DNA of 64,000 nt from Azomonas tarimensis (lineage in GTDB: Bacteria > Pseudomonadota > Gammaproteobacteria > Pseudomonadales > Pseudomonadaceae). The notes beneath the pieces are model-generated. The model searched no databases, was not told the origin of the DNA, and saw nothing but the letters and a program-made list of their open reading frames with translations. Numbering within the stretch: the first letter of the stretch is position 1; every line of letters starts with the position of its first letter. The stretch lies in contig NZ_JBHRXZ010000017.1 of NCBI RefSeq assembly GCF_042648805.1, positions 124,001 through 188,000 on the forward strand. Reading direction: 5' to 3'. Made by a program: the position numbers and the translations under genes. Positions 27,302 through 36,142 of this stretch are shown here, one piece after another.

Positions 27302-28798
27302 TCAGCTCACCGTCAGGGCGAATTCGATTCGCTTGAGCCACTCCGCTTCCTGGGCGAAGTCGGCCTGGGTCAACGGGTGGGCTTGCAGCCAGCCTTCGGG
27401 GAAAACCACATCCAGGCTGTTGTCGCCAGGTTGCAGGCGGATCTCCGGGGCTTGCTGCGGCCCGCGAATATGGTGGAAGAGGATGGCGAAGCGCAGCAGC
27501 ACGCAGAGTCGGGTCAGTGTGATGCCGTCCTCGGACAGCTCCGCGAACCTGGCCTGGGGGATGTTGCGGCGATGGCCGCGGACCAGCAGCGCCAGCAGCG
27601 CCTGGTCACGGCGCGAGAAGCCGGGCAGGTCGGAATGCTCGATGAGGTAGGCACCGTGCTTGTGGTAGTGATAATGCGCGATATCCAGCCCCACCTCGTG
27701 GATCCGAGCGGCCCAGCCCAGCAGTTCGCGGTCACGCCCGCCGTCCAGATTCCAGGCCTCGCAGACCTGGTCGAAGGCTTCCAGTGCCTTGGCCTCGACC
27801 CGCGCGGCCTGTTCGAGGTCCACATGGTAACGGTCCATGAGACTCTTGAGGGTTCGCTCGCGGACATCTTCGTGATGGTGGCGGCCTAGCAGATCGTAGA
27901 GCACTCCTTCACGCAGGGCCCCTTCGGAATGGCTCATCTGGGCCAGCTCGAGGGCGTCGAATACCGCTTCGAGAATCGCCAGGCCGGCGGGAAAGACGCC
28001 GCGGCGATCAGGCTTGATGCCCTCGAGGTCGAGCTTTTCCGTCTCGCCGATCTTCAACGCCTTGCGCTTGAGCCAGGCCAGGCCTTCACGGTTGATCTCG
28101 CCGCTACCGAGCCCGGCAGCCTTGATCGCCAGGCCGACCGCGCGGATGGTGCCGGAGGCGCCTACCGACTCGTCCCAGCCCAGCCGGCAAAGGCCCTTCT
28201 CGATCGCCATCAGCTCGAGACGTGCGGCGGTGTAGGCCTGGGCGTAGCGCGAGGATGTGATCCTGCCGTCGTGGAAATAACGCTGGGTGTAGCTGACGCA
28301 GCCCATCTGCAGGCTCTCGCGCAACTGTGAATCGAAGCTTTCGCCAATGATGAATTCGGTACTGCCGCCACCGATGTCCACCACCAGGCGCTTGCCGGGC
28401 GGGCCCGGAAAGGTATGCGAGACGCCCAGGTAGATCAGGCGCGCCTCTTCCCGTCCGGAAATGACCTCGACCTGATGGTGGATGATTTCCTCCGCCCGAC
28501 GGATGAACTCGGCACGGTTGCGCGCTTCGCGCAGGGCATTGGTGCCTACGATACGCACGGCGCCCTCGGGCAGGGTATTGACCAGTTGGGCGAAGCGCTT
28601 GAGACAGTCCAGGCCGCGTTGCATGGCCGCCTCGTTGAGCTGTCGGCTTTCATCGATGCCGGCGGCAAGCTGAACCTTTTCCCCCATGCGCTCGAGGATG
28701 CGCAGATCACCATTGGTAGGGCGCGCCAACACGATGTGGAAACTGTTGGAGCCCAGGTCGATGGCGGCAATCAGGGGGAAGTTCTTGGTTTGCGGCAT
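27302..28798 (-). CDS. ppx: Exopolyphosphatase
   Basis: PPX removes terminal phosphates from polyphosphate and may also hydrolyse pppGpp. The 498-residue protein has the ASKHA phosphate-binding motifs AAIDLGSNSFH (start) and VVDIGGGSTEFI. A C-terminal HD-like helical domain contains RIHEVGLDIAHYHYHKHGAYLI. I set the start at 28798 (MPQTKNFPLI), which gives the usual family length; the frame stays open for 50 more residues upstream. It is convergent with ppk and divergent from trxA. Confidence 0.95.
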   Translation of the reverse strand: MPQTKNFPLIAAIDLGSNSFHIVLARPTNGDLRILERMGEKVQLAAGIDESRQLNEAAMQRGLDCLKRFAQLVNTLPEGAVRIVGTNALREARNRAEFIRRAEEIIHHQVEVISGREEARLIYLGVSHTFPGPPGKRLVVDIGGGSTEFIIGESFDSQLRESLQMGCVSYTQRYFHDGRITSSRYAQAYTAARLELMAIEKGLCRLGWDESVGASGTIRAVGLAIKAAGLGSGEINREGLAWLKRKALKIGETEKLDLEGIKPDRRGVFPAGLAILEAVFDALELAQMSHSEGALREGVLYDLLGRHHHEDVRERTLKSLMDRYHVDLEQAARVEAKALEAFDQVCEAWNLDGGRDRELLGWAARIHEVGLDIAHYHYHKHGAYLIEHSDLPGFSRRDQALLALLVRGHRRNIPQARFAELSEDGITLTRLCVLLRFAILFHHIRGPQQAPEIRLQPGDNSLDVVFPEGWLQAHPLTQADFAQEAEWLKRIEFALTVS

Positions 28799-29001
28799 GC
28801 TGAAGACCTGTCTGGTGGTTTCCGTCGTGGACCGGGGGCCCGGTTTCCTTTCGTCACCCTCGATCAGACCATCTGTCTCGCCACTAGGTCTGAAGCACTG
28901 GCTGGGCCGCAATCGTGCCATGCCCGGGTTGCTTAGCCAACGAATCACTGTGCTGAAGATGTCCGAAAGGTGTCGCCCGGCCCCGCGGCAGGGCGCCTGC
29001 C

Positions 29002-29030
29002 TTCCTGTGGCTGCAAAGCCGGGCTATCAT
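29002..29030 (+). promoter_or_regulatory. Candidate sigma-70 promoter of trxA
   Basis: TTCCTG (29002-29007) and TATCAT (29025-29030) are spaced by 17 bases, and the ATG of trxA lies 36 bases further on. The -10 is good and the -35 is weak. Confidence 0.35.
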
Positions 29031-29066
29031 GTCGCGCAGTTTCCGTTTTACGACCTGGAGAGATCC

Positions 29067-29393
29067 ATGAGCGACTTCATTACCAACGTGAGCGATTCCA
29101 GTTTCGAGCAGGACGTGCTTCAGTCGGACGGCCCGGTGCTGGTGGACTACTGGGCCGAGTGGTGCGGACCCTGCAAGATGGTGGCCCCTGTGCTCGACGA
29201 GATTGCCAAGGATTACCAAGGCAAGCTCAAGGTGTGCAAGCTGAACATCGATGAAAACCAGGAGACGCCCGCCAAGTACGGCGTCCGTGGCATCCCGACC
29301 CTGATGCTGTTCAAGGGCGGCAATGTCGAAGCGACCAAGGTCGGCGCGCTGTCCAAATCGCAGCTTGCTGCCTTTCTCGACAGCAATATCTGA
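29067..29393 (+). CDS. trxA: Thioredoxin 1
   Basis: TrxA is the general cytosolic protein disulfide reductase. The 108-residue protein carries the WCGPC active site at residues 32-36, D27 in LVDYWAEW and the cis-proline loop GIPTLMLF. CTGGAGAG precedes the ATG. It lies next to rho as in many gammaproteobacteria, but an intrinsic terminator separates the two. Confidence 0.98.
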   Translation: MSDFITNVSDSSFEQDVLQSDGPVLVDYWAEWCGPCKMVAPVLDEIAKDYQGKLKVCKLNIDENQETPAKYGVRGIPTLMLFKGGNVEATKVGALSKSQLAAFLDSNI

Positions 29394-29412
29394 TCGAAGG
29401 CCCTGCCTTGCG

Positions 29413-29430
29413 CCCCGCCGGATGGCGGGG
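29413..29430 (+). terminator. Intrinsic terminator of trxA
   Basis: CCCCGCC (29413-29419) and GGCGGGG (29424-29430) form a 7-base-pair stem with loop GGAT, followed by TTGATT. It lies 20 bases after the trxA stop. Confidence 0.65.
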
Positions 29431-29500
29431 TTGATTGCACCGTTACGCTGGACGCCCCGGTCCGGCGGTGCTAAATTCGGGGCCGCGACGTTTTCAGTCG

Positions 29501-29611
29501 CCCCCTGCATGCCGTCGCCGACGCACTCCCGCCCTTTCGATCGCGAACCTGTCCGTCTCTGCTGCGCGGCTTTTCTCAAGCTCAACGCTTTCTTCACGCC
29601 TCCCCGACTCT
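29501..29611 (+). promoter_or_regulatory. C-rich, G-poor rho leader, possible rut region
   Basis: The 111 bases before the rho start contain 50 C and 21 G by my count, unlike the GC-balanced flanks, with pyrimidine stretches such as CTTTCTTCACGCCTCCCC. Unstructured C-rich RNA is what Rho binds, and rho genes are known to be autoregulated by termination in the leader. The role here is inferred. Confidence 0.5.
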
Positions 29612-30870
<1,259 letters not shown>

Positions 30871-30871
<1 letters not shown>

Positions 30872-30963
30872 GCTGCAGGCTGCAAGCTGCAAGCTGTAGG
30901 TGGCCGGCGGGTTTGCGGCCTCCTGATGACGGCTTGAAGCTTGCAGTTTGAAGCCTGAAGCTT
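30871..30963. repeat. GCTGCAA-type dispersed repeat, copy 2
   Basis: After rho, AGCTGCAGGCTGCAAGCTGC (30871-30890) plus AAGCTGT and, after a short spacer, GGCTTGAAGCTTGCAGTTTG with AAGCCTGAAGCTTC (30931-30963) repeat the arrangement seen between algR and hemC. The two halves are roughly complementary and may act as a hairpin. Confidence 0.6.
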
Positions 30964-30965
30964 CG

Positions 30966-32432
30966 ATGAAATATTCCGACCTCCGCGATTTCATTCGCGC
31001 CCTCGAACAGCGCGGCGAGCTCAAGCGCGTCGATGTCCCTGTGTCCCCTGTGCTGGAAATGACCGAGATCTGCGACCGGACCCTGCGCAAGCAGGGGCCT
31101 GCGCTGCTGTTCCAGAAGCCGGTCGGTTTCGACATGCCGGTGCTGGGCAATCTCTTCGGCACACCGCAGCGGGTCGCGCTGGGCATGGGCGCCGAAAGCG
31201 TGAGCGAGCTTCGCGAGATCGGCAAGCTGCTGGCCTTCCTCAAGGAGCCCGAGCCGCCGAAAGGGCTGAAGGACGCCTGGTCCAAGCTCCCGATATTCAA
31301 AAAGGTCTTGTCCATGGGCCCCAAGGTGCTCAAGGACGCGCCCTGCCAGGAACTGATCATCGAGGGCGAGGATGTCGACCTGGCGAAGCTGCCGGTGCAG
31401 ACCTGCTGGCCCGGCGATGTCGGGCCGCTGATCACCTGGGGCCTGACCGTGACCCGCGGACCCAATAAGGAGCGGCAGAACCTGGGCATCTATCGGCAGC
31501 AGGTGATTGGCCGCAACAAGGTCATCATGCGCTGGCTCAGCCACCGCGGCGGCGCACTGGATTTTCGCGAGTGGTGCCAGAAATACCCGGACCGCCCGTA
31601 TCCGGTGGCCGTGGCGCTCGGTGCTGATCCGGCGACCATTCTAGGTGCGGTGACCCCGGTTCCAGACAGCCTGTCCGAGTACGCTTTTGCCGGCTTGCTG
31701 CGCGGCAATCGCACCGAGCTGGTGAAGACGATCGGTAGCGATCTGCAGGTGCCGGCCAGTGCCGAAATCGTCCTGGAGGGCCATATCCATCCTGGCGAAA
31801 TGGCCGATGAAGGTCCCTATGGCGACCACACCGGCTACTACAATGAGGTCGACCGATTCCCGGTGTTCACCGTCGAACGCATCACCCACCGGCGCGACCC
31901 GATCTACCACAGTACCTACACCGGGCGGCCACCGGATGAGCCGGCGATCCTTGGCGTGGCGCTGAACGAAGTGTTCGTGCCGATCCTGCAGAAGCAGTTT
32001 CCGGAGATCGTCGATTTCTACCTGCCTCCCGAGGGATGTTCCTATCGCATGGCGGTGGTGACCATCAAGAAACAGTACCCGGGGCACGCCAAGCGCGTGA
32101 TGCTCGGAGTCTGGTCGTTCCTGCGCCAGTTCATGTACACCAAGTTCGTGATCGTCACCGACGACGATATCAACGCCCGCGACTGGAACGACGTCATCTG
32201 GGCGATCACCACGCGCATGGATCCCAAGCGTGATACGGTACTGATCGACAACACGCCGATCGACTATCTGGATTTCGCCTCTCCGGTGTCCGGGCTGGGT
32301 TCGAAGATGGGGCTCGATGCCACCCACAAATGGCCAGGTGAAACCTCCCGCGAGTGGGGGCGAGCCATCATCCAGGACGAGGCAGTCAAGCAGCGGGTCG
32401 ACGACCTGTGGAATAGTCTGGGAATAGACTGA
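30966..32432 (+). CDS. ubiD: 4-hydroxy-3-polyprenylbenzoate decarboxylase
   Basis: UbiD removes the carboxyl group from the polyprenylated ring in ubiquinone synthesis, using prenylated FMN supplied by UbiX. The 488-residue protein has the family motif EGPYGDHTGYYNEVDRFP, with the catalytic glutamate region, and starts MKYSDLRDFIRALEQRGELK. ATG 30966 is preferred over an in-frame ATG at 30948 inside the repeat. It is followed by a ferredoxin-type reductase on the same strand. Confidence 0.96.
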   Translation: MKYSDLRDFIRALEQRGELKRVDVPVSPVLEMTEICDRTLRKQGPALLFQKPVGFDMPVLGNLFGTPQRVALGMGAESVSELREIGKLLAFLKEPEPPKGLKDAWSKLPIFKKVLSMGPKVLKDAPCQELIIEGEDVDLAKLPVQTCWPGDVGPLITWGLTVTRGPNKERQNLGIYRQQVIGRNKVIMRWLSHRGGALDFREWCQKYPDRPYPVAVALGADPATILGAVTPVPDSLSEYAFAGLLRGNRTELVKTIGSDLQVPASAEIVLEGHIHPGEMADEGPYGDHTGYYNEVDRFPVFTVERITHRRDPIYHSTYTGRPPDEPAILGVALNEVFVPILQKQFPEIVDFYLPPEGCSYRMAVVTIKKQYPGHAKRVMLGVWSFLRQFMYTKFVIVTDDDINARDWNDVIWAITTRMDPKRDTVLIDNTPIDYLDFASPVSGLGSKMGLDATHKWPGETSREWGRAIIQDEAVKQRVDDLWNSLGID

Positions 32433-32499
32433 GCGGCGAGGCCGGGCCGATGTCCAGGGCCCCCGTCGCCGGGCTGATCCGCATGAAGAGAGACACAGC

Positions 32500-33471
32500 G
32501 TGAAAGTAACCCTGCAACCCTCCGGTGCGGTGCTCGACGTCGCTCCCGACGAAACCGTTCTCCAGGCGGCTCAGCGGCTGGGCTACGAATGCCCGCAAAG
32601 CTGTCGCAACGGCAACTGCCACATCTGTGCGGCGCTGCTGGTGGAAGGCCGGGTCAGCCAGCGCGGCAAGGAAGTGAGCGAAGGCGAAGTCTTCACTTGT
32701 CTTGCCCGACCCCTGGGCGATTGCCAGTTGCACTGGGACGGCGTGCTGGCACGGGGCGAGCTTCCCGTGCGCGAGCTGGTCTGTCAGGTGGTCGAGTGCC
32801 GTGCGGTGGGAGGCGACGTGTCTCGCGTCATGCTGCGCGCCCCGGCAGGCAGGGTGCCGCGCTATCACGCCGGACAATATCTGCTGCTGCAGCGCGAAGA
32901 CGGGGAGTACTCGGCCTTTTCCCTTGCCTCGGCCCCGCACGCGGGACGCGATCTCGAGCTGCACATCCTGGCGCGGGATCTCCCCGCACAAGCCCTGCTG
33001 GCGCACCTGAAGCGCGAAGGTTTCGCCCGGGTGCGCATGCCCTTCGGTGATACCCATCTGGCCGACCTGCCGGCGGGACCGCTGGTATTGCTTGCCGCTG
33101 GCACCGGGATGGCGCAGATGCACAGCCTGATCGAGCACTGCCGGGCCAATGGCTTCGCTCATCCCCTTCATCTCTACTGGGGTGTGCGTGTGCCTGATGA
33201 CTTCTACGAACTGCCGCACTGGCAGGACTGGCAGGCGCTGCCCGGGCTGCATATTCATCGGGTGGTCAGTGACGTCTGCGCCTGGGATGGTCGCTGCGGC
33301 CTGCTGCACGAGGCGGTGGTGGAAGATTTTCCCGATCTGGCCGGACTGCATGTGTATGCCAGCGGGTCGCCAGCGATGGTCTATGGCACCCTGGACGCCC
33401 TGGTGGCGGCGGGGATGGATGCGCATCAGATGAGAGCGGATGTCTTCGCCTACGCGCCCCGCAAGGGCTGA
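32500..33471 (+). CDS. 2Fe-2S ferredoxin/flavin reductase (CDP-6-deoxy-glucoseen reductase-like)
   Basis: This 323-residue electron-transfer protein has an N-terminal plant-type [2Fe-2S] domain with cysteines 35, 40, 43 and a fourth in FTCLARP. A ferredoxin-NADP reductase module follows, with flavin-binding YSAFSLASAP and nucleotide-binding VLLAAGTGMAQMHSLIE. Database names for this pseudomonad gene (glucoseen reductase) are by similarity only. Location after ubiD suggests, without proof, a link to quinone or flavin redox. Start ATG at 32500 is preceded by AGAGAG. Confidence 0.85.
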   Translation: MKVTLQPSGAVLDVAPDETVLQAAQRLGYECPQSCRNGNCHICAALLVEGRVSQRGKEVSEGEVFTCLARPLGDCQLHWDGVLARGELPVRELVCQVVECRAVGGDVSRVMLRAPAGRVPRYHAGQYLLLQREDGEYSAFSLASAPHAGRDLELHILARDLPAQALLAHLKREGFARVRMPFGDTHLADLPAGPLVLLAAGTGMAQMHSLIEHCRANGFAHPLHLYWGVRVPDDFYELPHWQDWQALPGLHIHRVVSDVCAWDGRCGLLHEAVVEDFPDLAGLHVYASGSPAMVYGTLDALVAAGMDAHQMRADVFAYAPRKG

Positions 33472-33527
33472 AGACTGTCTTTCGGTGGTCCGCTGCGCCG
33501 GCCGCCTGAACCCTGTCGAGGTTGCCA

Positions 33528-33914
33528 GTGAAGTACTGGATAGCGTTGTTCCTGCTGGTTTGGTCCCTGCTCAACACTGTGCTGGCGGAAACCGGCCCGG
33601 TGTCTTATGTGAACCTGTCGCCTTCCCTGGTCGGTAACTATGGCGAAGGGCCAAGGCTGACCTACTACAAGGCGGACGTGGCGCTGCGCGTCAGCAGCAG
33701 CCTGGCCAGTGACCGGGTCAAGCATCACGAGCCGCTGATTCGCAACGAGCTGGTCATGCTCTTCGCCGAGCAGACCGACGAGAGCCTGGGTAGTCCGGAC
33801 GGAAAGGAAGAGCTGCGGCAGGTCGCGCTCAAGCGGGTCCAGGACGTATTGCTGCAGGAGGAAGGCCAGCAGTTGGTGGACGATCTGCTGTTCAACAACC
33901 TGATCATTCAGTAG
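33528..33914 (+). CDS. FliL-like exported or membrane protein
   Basis: The 128-residue product has an N-terminal hydrophobic helix (KYWIALFLLVWSLLNTVLA) that may be cleaved, and then a FliL-type domain (PRLTYYKADVALRVSSS to LLFNNLIIQ). FliL assists the flagellar motor, but no flagellar genes are nearby, so this is an orphan paralogue. I favour GTG 33528, with GAGG upstream at good spacing; TTG 33522 is possible. Its 3' end overlaps the EVE gene by 7 bases. Confidence 0.7.
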   Translation: MKYWIALFLLVWSLLNTVLAETGPVSYVNLSPSLVGNYGEGPRLTYYKADVALRVSSSLASDRVKHHEPLIRNELVMLFAEQTDESLGSPDGKEELRQVALKRVQDVLLQEEGQQLVDDLLFNNLIIQ

Positions 33915-34363
33915 TTCGCCAAGGCCAGTACTGACTGCCATTCGGCTTCGCTCACGGGCATCACCGACAACCGGTTGCCCCTGGCCAGCAAGGGCATCCC
34001 GGCGAGTGTCTCCTGGGATTTGAGCAGGCTGAGTGGCAACACCTCTCTGAACGAGCTGACGAAGCCCACGTCCACTGCGCTCCAGCGATTGTTGTCCGCG
34101 CTGGAGGCGGGGTCATGGTACGGGCTCGTGCTGTCCAGTGCGGTCGGGTCGGGACGAGCCTTGGAGAGGATCCGCCCGATTCCGGCAATGCCCGGAACCG
34201 CGCAGCTGGAGTGGTAAAAGAAGAACAGATCCCCTTCTCCCATGCTGCGCAGGTAGTTGCGTGCCTGATAGTTGCGCACGCCGTCCCAGCGCGCGTCATG
34301 ACGCTGCTGGAGGTCCTCGATGGAAAACTCGTCCGGCTCGGATTTCATCAGCCAATACGGCAT
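33908..34363 (-). CDS. EVE domain protein
   Basis: This 151-residue cytosolic protein is one EVE domain: MPYWLMKSEPDEFSIEDL at the start, then VRNYQARNYLRSMGEGDLFFFYHS and GIGRILSKARPDPTA. The EVE fold is related to PUA and YTH domains and is thought to recognise modified bases; the ligand of this stand-alone form is unknown. AGGAGCAAGACCC lies directly before the chosen ATG, so I reject the 27-residue extension upstream. Confidence 0.88.
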   Translation of the reverse strand: MPYWLMKSEPDEFSIEDLQQRHDARWDGVRNYQARNYLRSMGEGDLFFFYHSSCAVPGIAGIGRILSKARPDPTALDSTSPYHDPASSADNNRWSAVDVGFVSSFREVLPLSLLKSQETLAGMPLLARGNRLSVMPVSEAEWQSVLALANY

Positions 34364-34500
34364 GGGTCTTGCTCCTTGGGGTTTGCCGTCACGCCAGTTG
34401 ACGTCAGCTTGACGCGCGGTGATGGCAATTGCGAATGGGTGCACCTTGCCTGAGAATGCCGCGCGGTAAACTTCGGCTCATTTTCGCAGCGGGGCGGTGC

Positions 34501-34520
34501 GGCCCTGTGGCAACAGGGCC
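34501..34520 (+). promoter_or_regulatory. Hairpin in the leader of the 44-residue membrane protein gene
   Basis: GGCCCTGT (34501-34508) and ACAGGGCC (34513-34520) form a perfect 8-base-pair stem with loop GGCA, 24 bases before the ATG of the small gene. It could be a leader structure or a terminator for the opposite strand. Confidence 0.35.
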
Positions 34521-34544
34521 CCTTGAAGGGGAAGGCGAGATTCT

Positions 34545-34679
34545 ATGAAGCGCAAGCCGGATATTCTGTGGGTGCTGGTCATGTTGTTTGGCCTTGGGGT
34601 GGTCACTACCGGCTACACCCAGGGGCTCATGGTCGAAAGGGCTGACCAGCCTCTGCCGGTCAGTCAGGTACAGCGCTGA
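34545..34679 (+). CDS. Small membrane protein (44 residues)
   Basis: An ATG at 34545 opens a 44-residue frame that begins MKRKPDILWVLVMLFGLGVV and continues TTGYTQG, with a basic N-terminus, one transmembrane helix and a short polar tail. A GAAGGGGAAGG stretch lies upstream. Similar one-helix proteins sit near this locus in other pseudomonads as far as I recall. It is divergent from the EVE gene, and its last 20 bases overlap the end of ygfA on the other strand. Function unknown. Confidence 0.55.
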   Translation: MKRKPDILWVLVMLFGLGVVTTGYTQGLMVERADQPLPVSQVQR

Positions 34680-35295
34680 GCCTGCTCTGCGCTTCAGGGT
34701 ACCAGCCGGCGTCGGTGACGGTTGCCTGCAGTGGGACGTCCCAGCGCTCCAGGGGTAGCTGGTCAACCTTCTGACATTCGTGGGCCAGCCCGATAAGCAC
34801 CGGGCGCGTGGCATTGTTCCGGCGTTGACGAAAGGCCAGGCTGCGGTCGTAGAAGCCGCCGCCCATGCCCAGGCGCCCGCCTTGTGGATCGAATCCCACC
34901 AGCGGCATCAGAAGCAAGCTCAATGCCCAGGTGGGTCGCTGACGGGCGCGCGATGGCCTTGGCTCGGCAATACCGAAGCGGTTGGGGTAAAGCTTTTCGC
35001 CCGGCTCGATTCGCTGAAACACCATGCGGGTCCGCGGCCAGGCGTTCAACAGGGGCAAATAGACGATCTTGCCGCGTCGCTGGGCTTCTTCGAGCAGGGG
35101 GCGAGGGTCGATTTCGCCATCGTTGGGCAGGTAGAGTGCAATGTGTCGCGCGCGACGAAAAAGAGGGTGGTGACTCAGTTGGCCGCGGAGCTTTCGTGCG
35201 GCCTGACGTTGCGCCGAGCTGCCGAGCTGGCGTCGGGCCTGGCGAAGAAGACGCCGCAGTTCGCGACGGGAGAGACCCTGCGCAGAGAGGGTCAA
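34660..35295 (-). CDS. 5-formyltetrahydrofolate cyclo-ligase
   Basis: This enzyme (YgfA/FAU1 family) converts 5-formyl-THF to 5,10-methenyl-THF with ATP. The 211-residue protein begins with a basic helix (SRRELRRLLRQARRQL) and carries the phosphate-binding motif RLGMGGGFYDRSLA and the central LLMPLVGFD. The start is TTG 35295, directly after the 6S RNA gene on the same strand; this zapA-6S-ygfA order is widely conserved. Its Shine-Dalgarno sequence overlaps the 3' arm of the 6S terminal stem. Confidence 0.92.
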   Translation of the reverse strand: MTLSAQGLSRRELRRLLRQARRQLGSSAQRQAARKLRGQLSHHPLFRRARHIALYLPNDGEIDPRPLLEEAQRRGKIVYLPLLNAWPRTRMVFQRIEPGEKLYPNRFGIAEPRPSRARQRPTWALSLLLMPLVGFDPQGGRLGMGGGFYDRSLAFRQRRNNATRPVLIGLAHECQKVDQLPLERWDVPLQATVTDAGWYPEAQSRLSAVPD

Positions 35296-35301
35296 GAATG
35301 G

Positions 35302-35475
35302 CTCCCCAGCATGCCGCTGCCGGCGTAGGCCCTTGAACCCGAAAGTTCAAGGTGGTGACTGCCGAAGACCTTAAGGCTTTCCGTCAGGCGGACATGCACA
35401 CCGGCCTCACGTACAGTCCCCATTTTATTACGTATCGGGAGAGGGTCATCGCCAGCTGGCGAACATGCCAGGGAG
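35302..35475 (-). ncRNA. ssrS: 6S RNA
   Basis: 6S RNA binds sigma-70 RNA polymerase in stationary phase. Read on the minus strand, the segment between zapA and ygfA contains the characteristic ACGGAAAGCCTTAAGG and ACCTTGAACTTTCGGGTTC blocks. The ends TCCCTGGCATG (near 35474) and CATGCTGGGGA (near 35302) pair to form the terminal stem. A TATACT -10 box lies about 8 bases upstream of the 5' end. Ends are estimated from the stem, within a few bases. Confidence 0.9.
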
Positions 35476-35482
35476 TTGCGAC

Positions 35483-35488
35483 CAGTAT
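35483..35488 (-). promoter_or_regulatory. -10 box of the 6S RNA promoter
   Basis: On the minus strand TATACT precedes the predicted 6S 5' end by about 8 bases. TGACGG 18 bases further upstream could serve as the -35. Confidence 0.5.
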
Positions 35489-35510
35489 ACCGCAATGTGC
35501 CGGCCGTCCG

Positions 35511-35825
35511 TCAGTCGCCTATCGATTTCGGATTATTGGCGAGGGCGCCATCGACCCGATCGAGCAAGCGGCGTACTTGGTCGCGGCTGCTGCTGGCTTC
35601 GGTTCGCAGATGCTGCTGGCGCTCGAGAAGCTCGTGGGTAATGTTCAGTGCTGCCATCACTGCGATCCGGTCGGACCCGATGACCTTTCCACCGCTGCGG
35701 ATTTCCCGCATCCGGCCGTCCAGATAGCGTGCGGCATTTTCCAGGTTGCTGCGTTCTTCAGCTGGACAGGCGATGCAATATTCCTTGTCCATGATGTGCA
35801 CGGTAACGGTCGTCGACTGAGTCAT
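35511..35825 (-). CDS. zapA: Cell division protein ZapA
   Basis: ZapA cross-links FtsZ filaments at the division ring. The 104-residue protein has the ZapA N-terminal beta part (VTVHIMDKEYCIACPAEERSNLENAARYLDGRM, in part) and a C-terminal coiled coil (ALNITHELLERQQHLRTEASSSRDQVRRLLDRVDGAL, in part). Its start overlaps the stop of the upstream ZapB-like gene by 4 bases (ATGA), and 6S RNA follows downstream. Confidence 0.93.
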   Translation of the reverse strand: MTQSTTVTVHIMDKEYCIACPAEERSNLENAARYLDGRMREIRSGGKVIGSDRIAVMAALNITHELLERQQHLRTEASSSRDQVRRLLDRVDGALANNPKSIGD

Positions 35826-36031
35826 GAATCCTGCTCCAGGGCTTTCAGGCGCGAAATCATCGATTCGACCTTCAAACGTGCCATTTCGTTCTTTTCGATC
35901 AGGTGGGCGCGTTCCTGCCGCCATGCCCGCTCATTATCCAGCAGTTGCCGGTTCTCGGATTCGAGCCGCGCGATTCGCTGAATCAGCAGATCCAGCTTGT
36001 TCTCCAGCAGGTTCAGGTCGGCGTCTTCCAT
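35822..36031 (-). CDS. TIGR02449 family coiled-coil protein, ZapB-like
   Basis: The 69-residue product is almost entirely one coiled coil (MEDADLNLLENKLDLLIQRI, then ARLESENRQLL and on to the end). It matches the TIGR02449 family found directly before zapA in many gammaproteobacteria. Overlap with zapA by 4 bases implies coupled translation. A role in division through ZapA/FtsZ is inferred from position and shape. ATG 36031 is chosen over the 29-residue upstream extension, which has a proline/arginine-rich, unlikely sequence. Confidence 0.8.
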   Translation of the reverse strand: MEDADLNLLENKLDLLIQRIARLESENRQLLDNERAWRQERAHLIEKNEMARLKVESMISRLKALEQDS

Positions 36032-36142
36032 GGGCTCACCGGGTCGCGGGCGGGAGAGGGGCTTGGTGGTCTTGGTTTGCCAGCCAATGCTAGGATACTG
36101 AACAGTCATTCTAGTCATTGCCAGGGTTTGCGCCTAGCCGTC

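Noticed and set aside
25191..27341. 716-residue minus-strand frame opposite ppk
   Set aside because: ppk is certain, and the antisense frame shows no domain.
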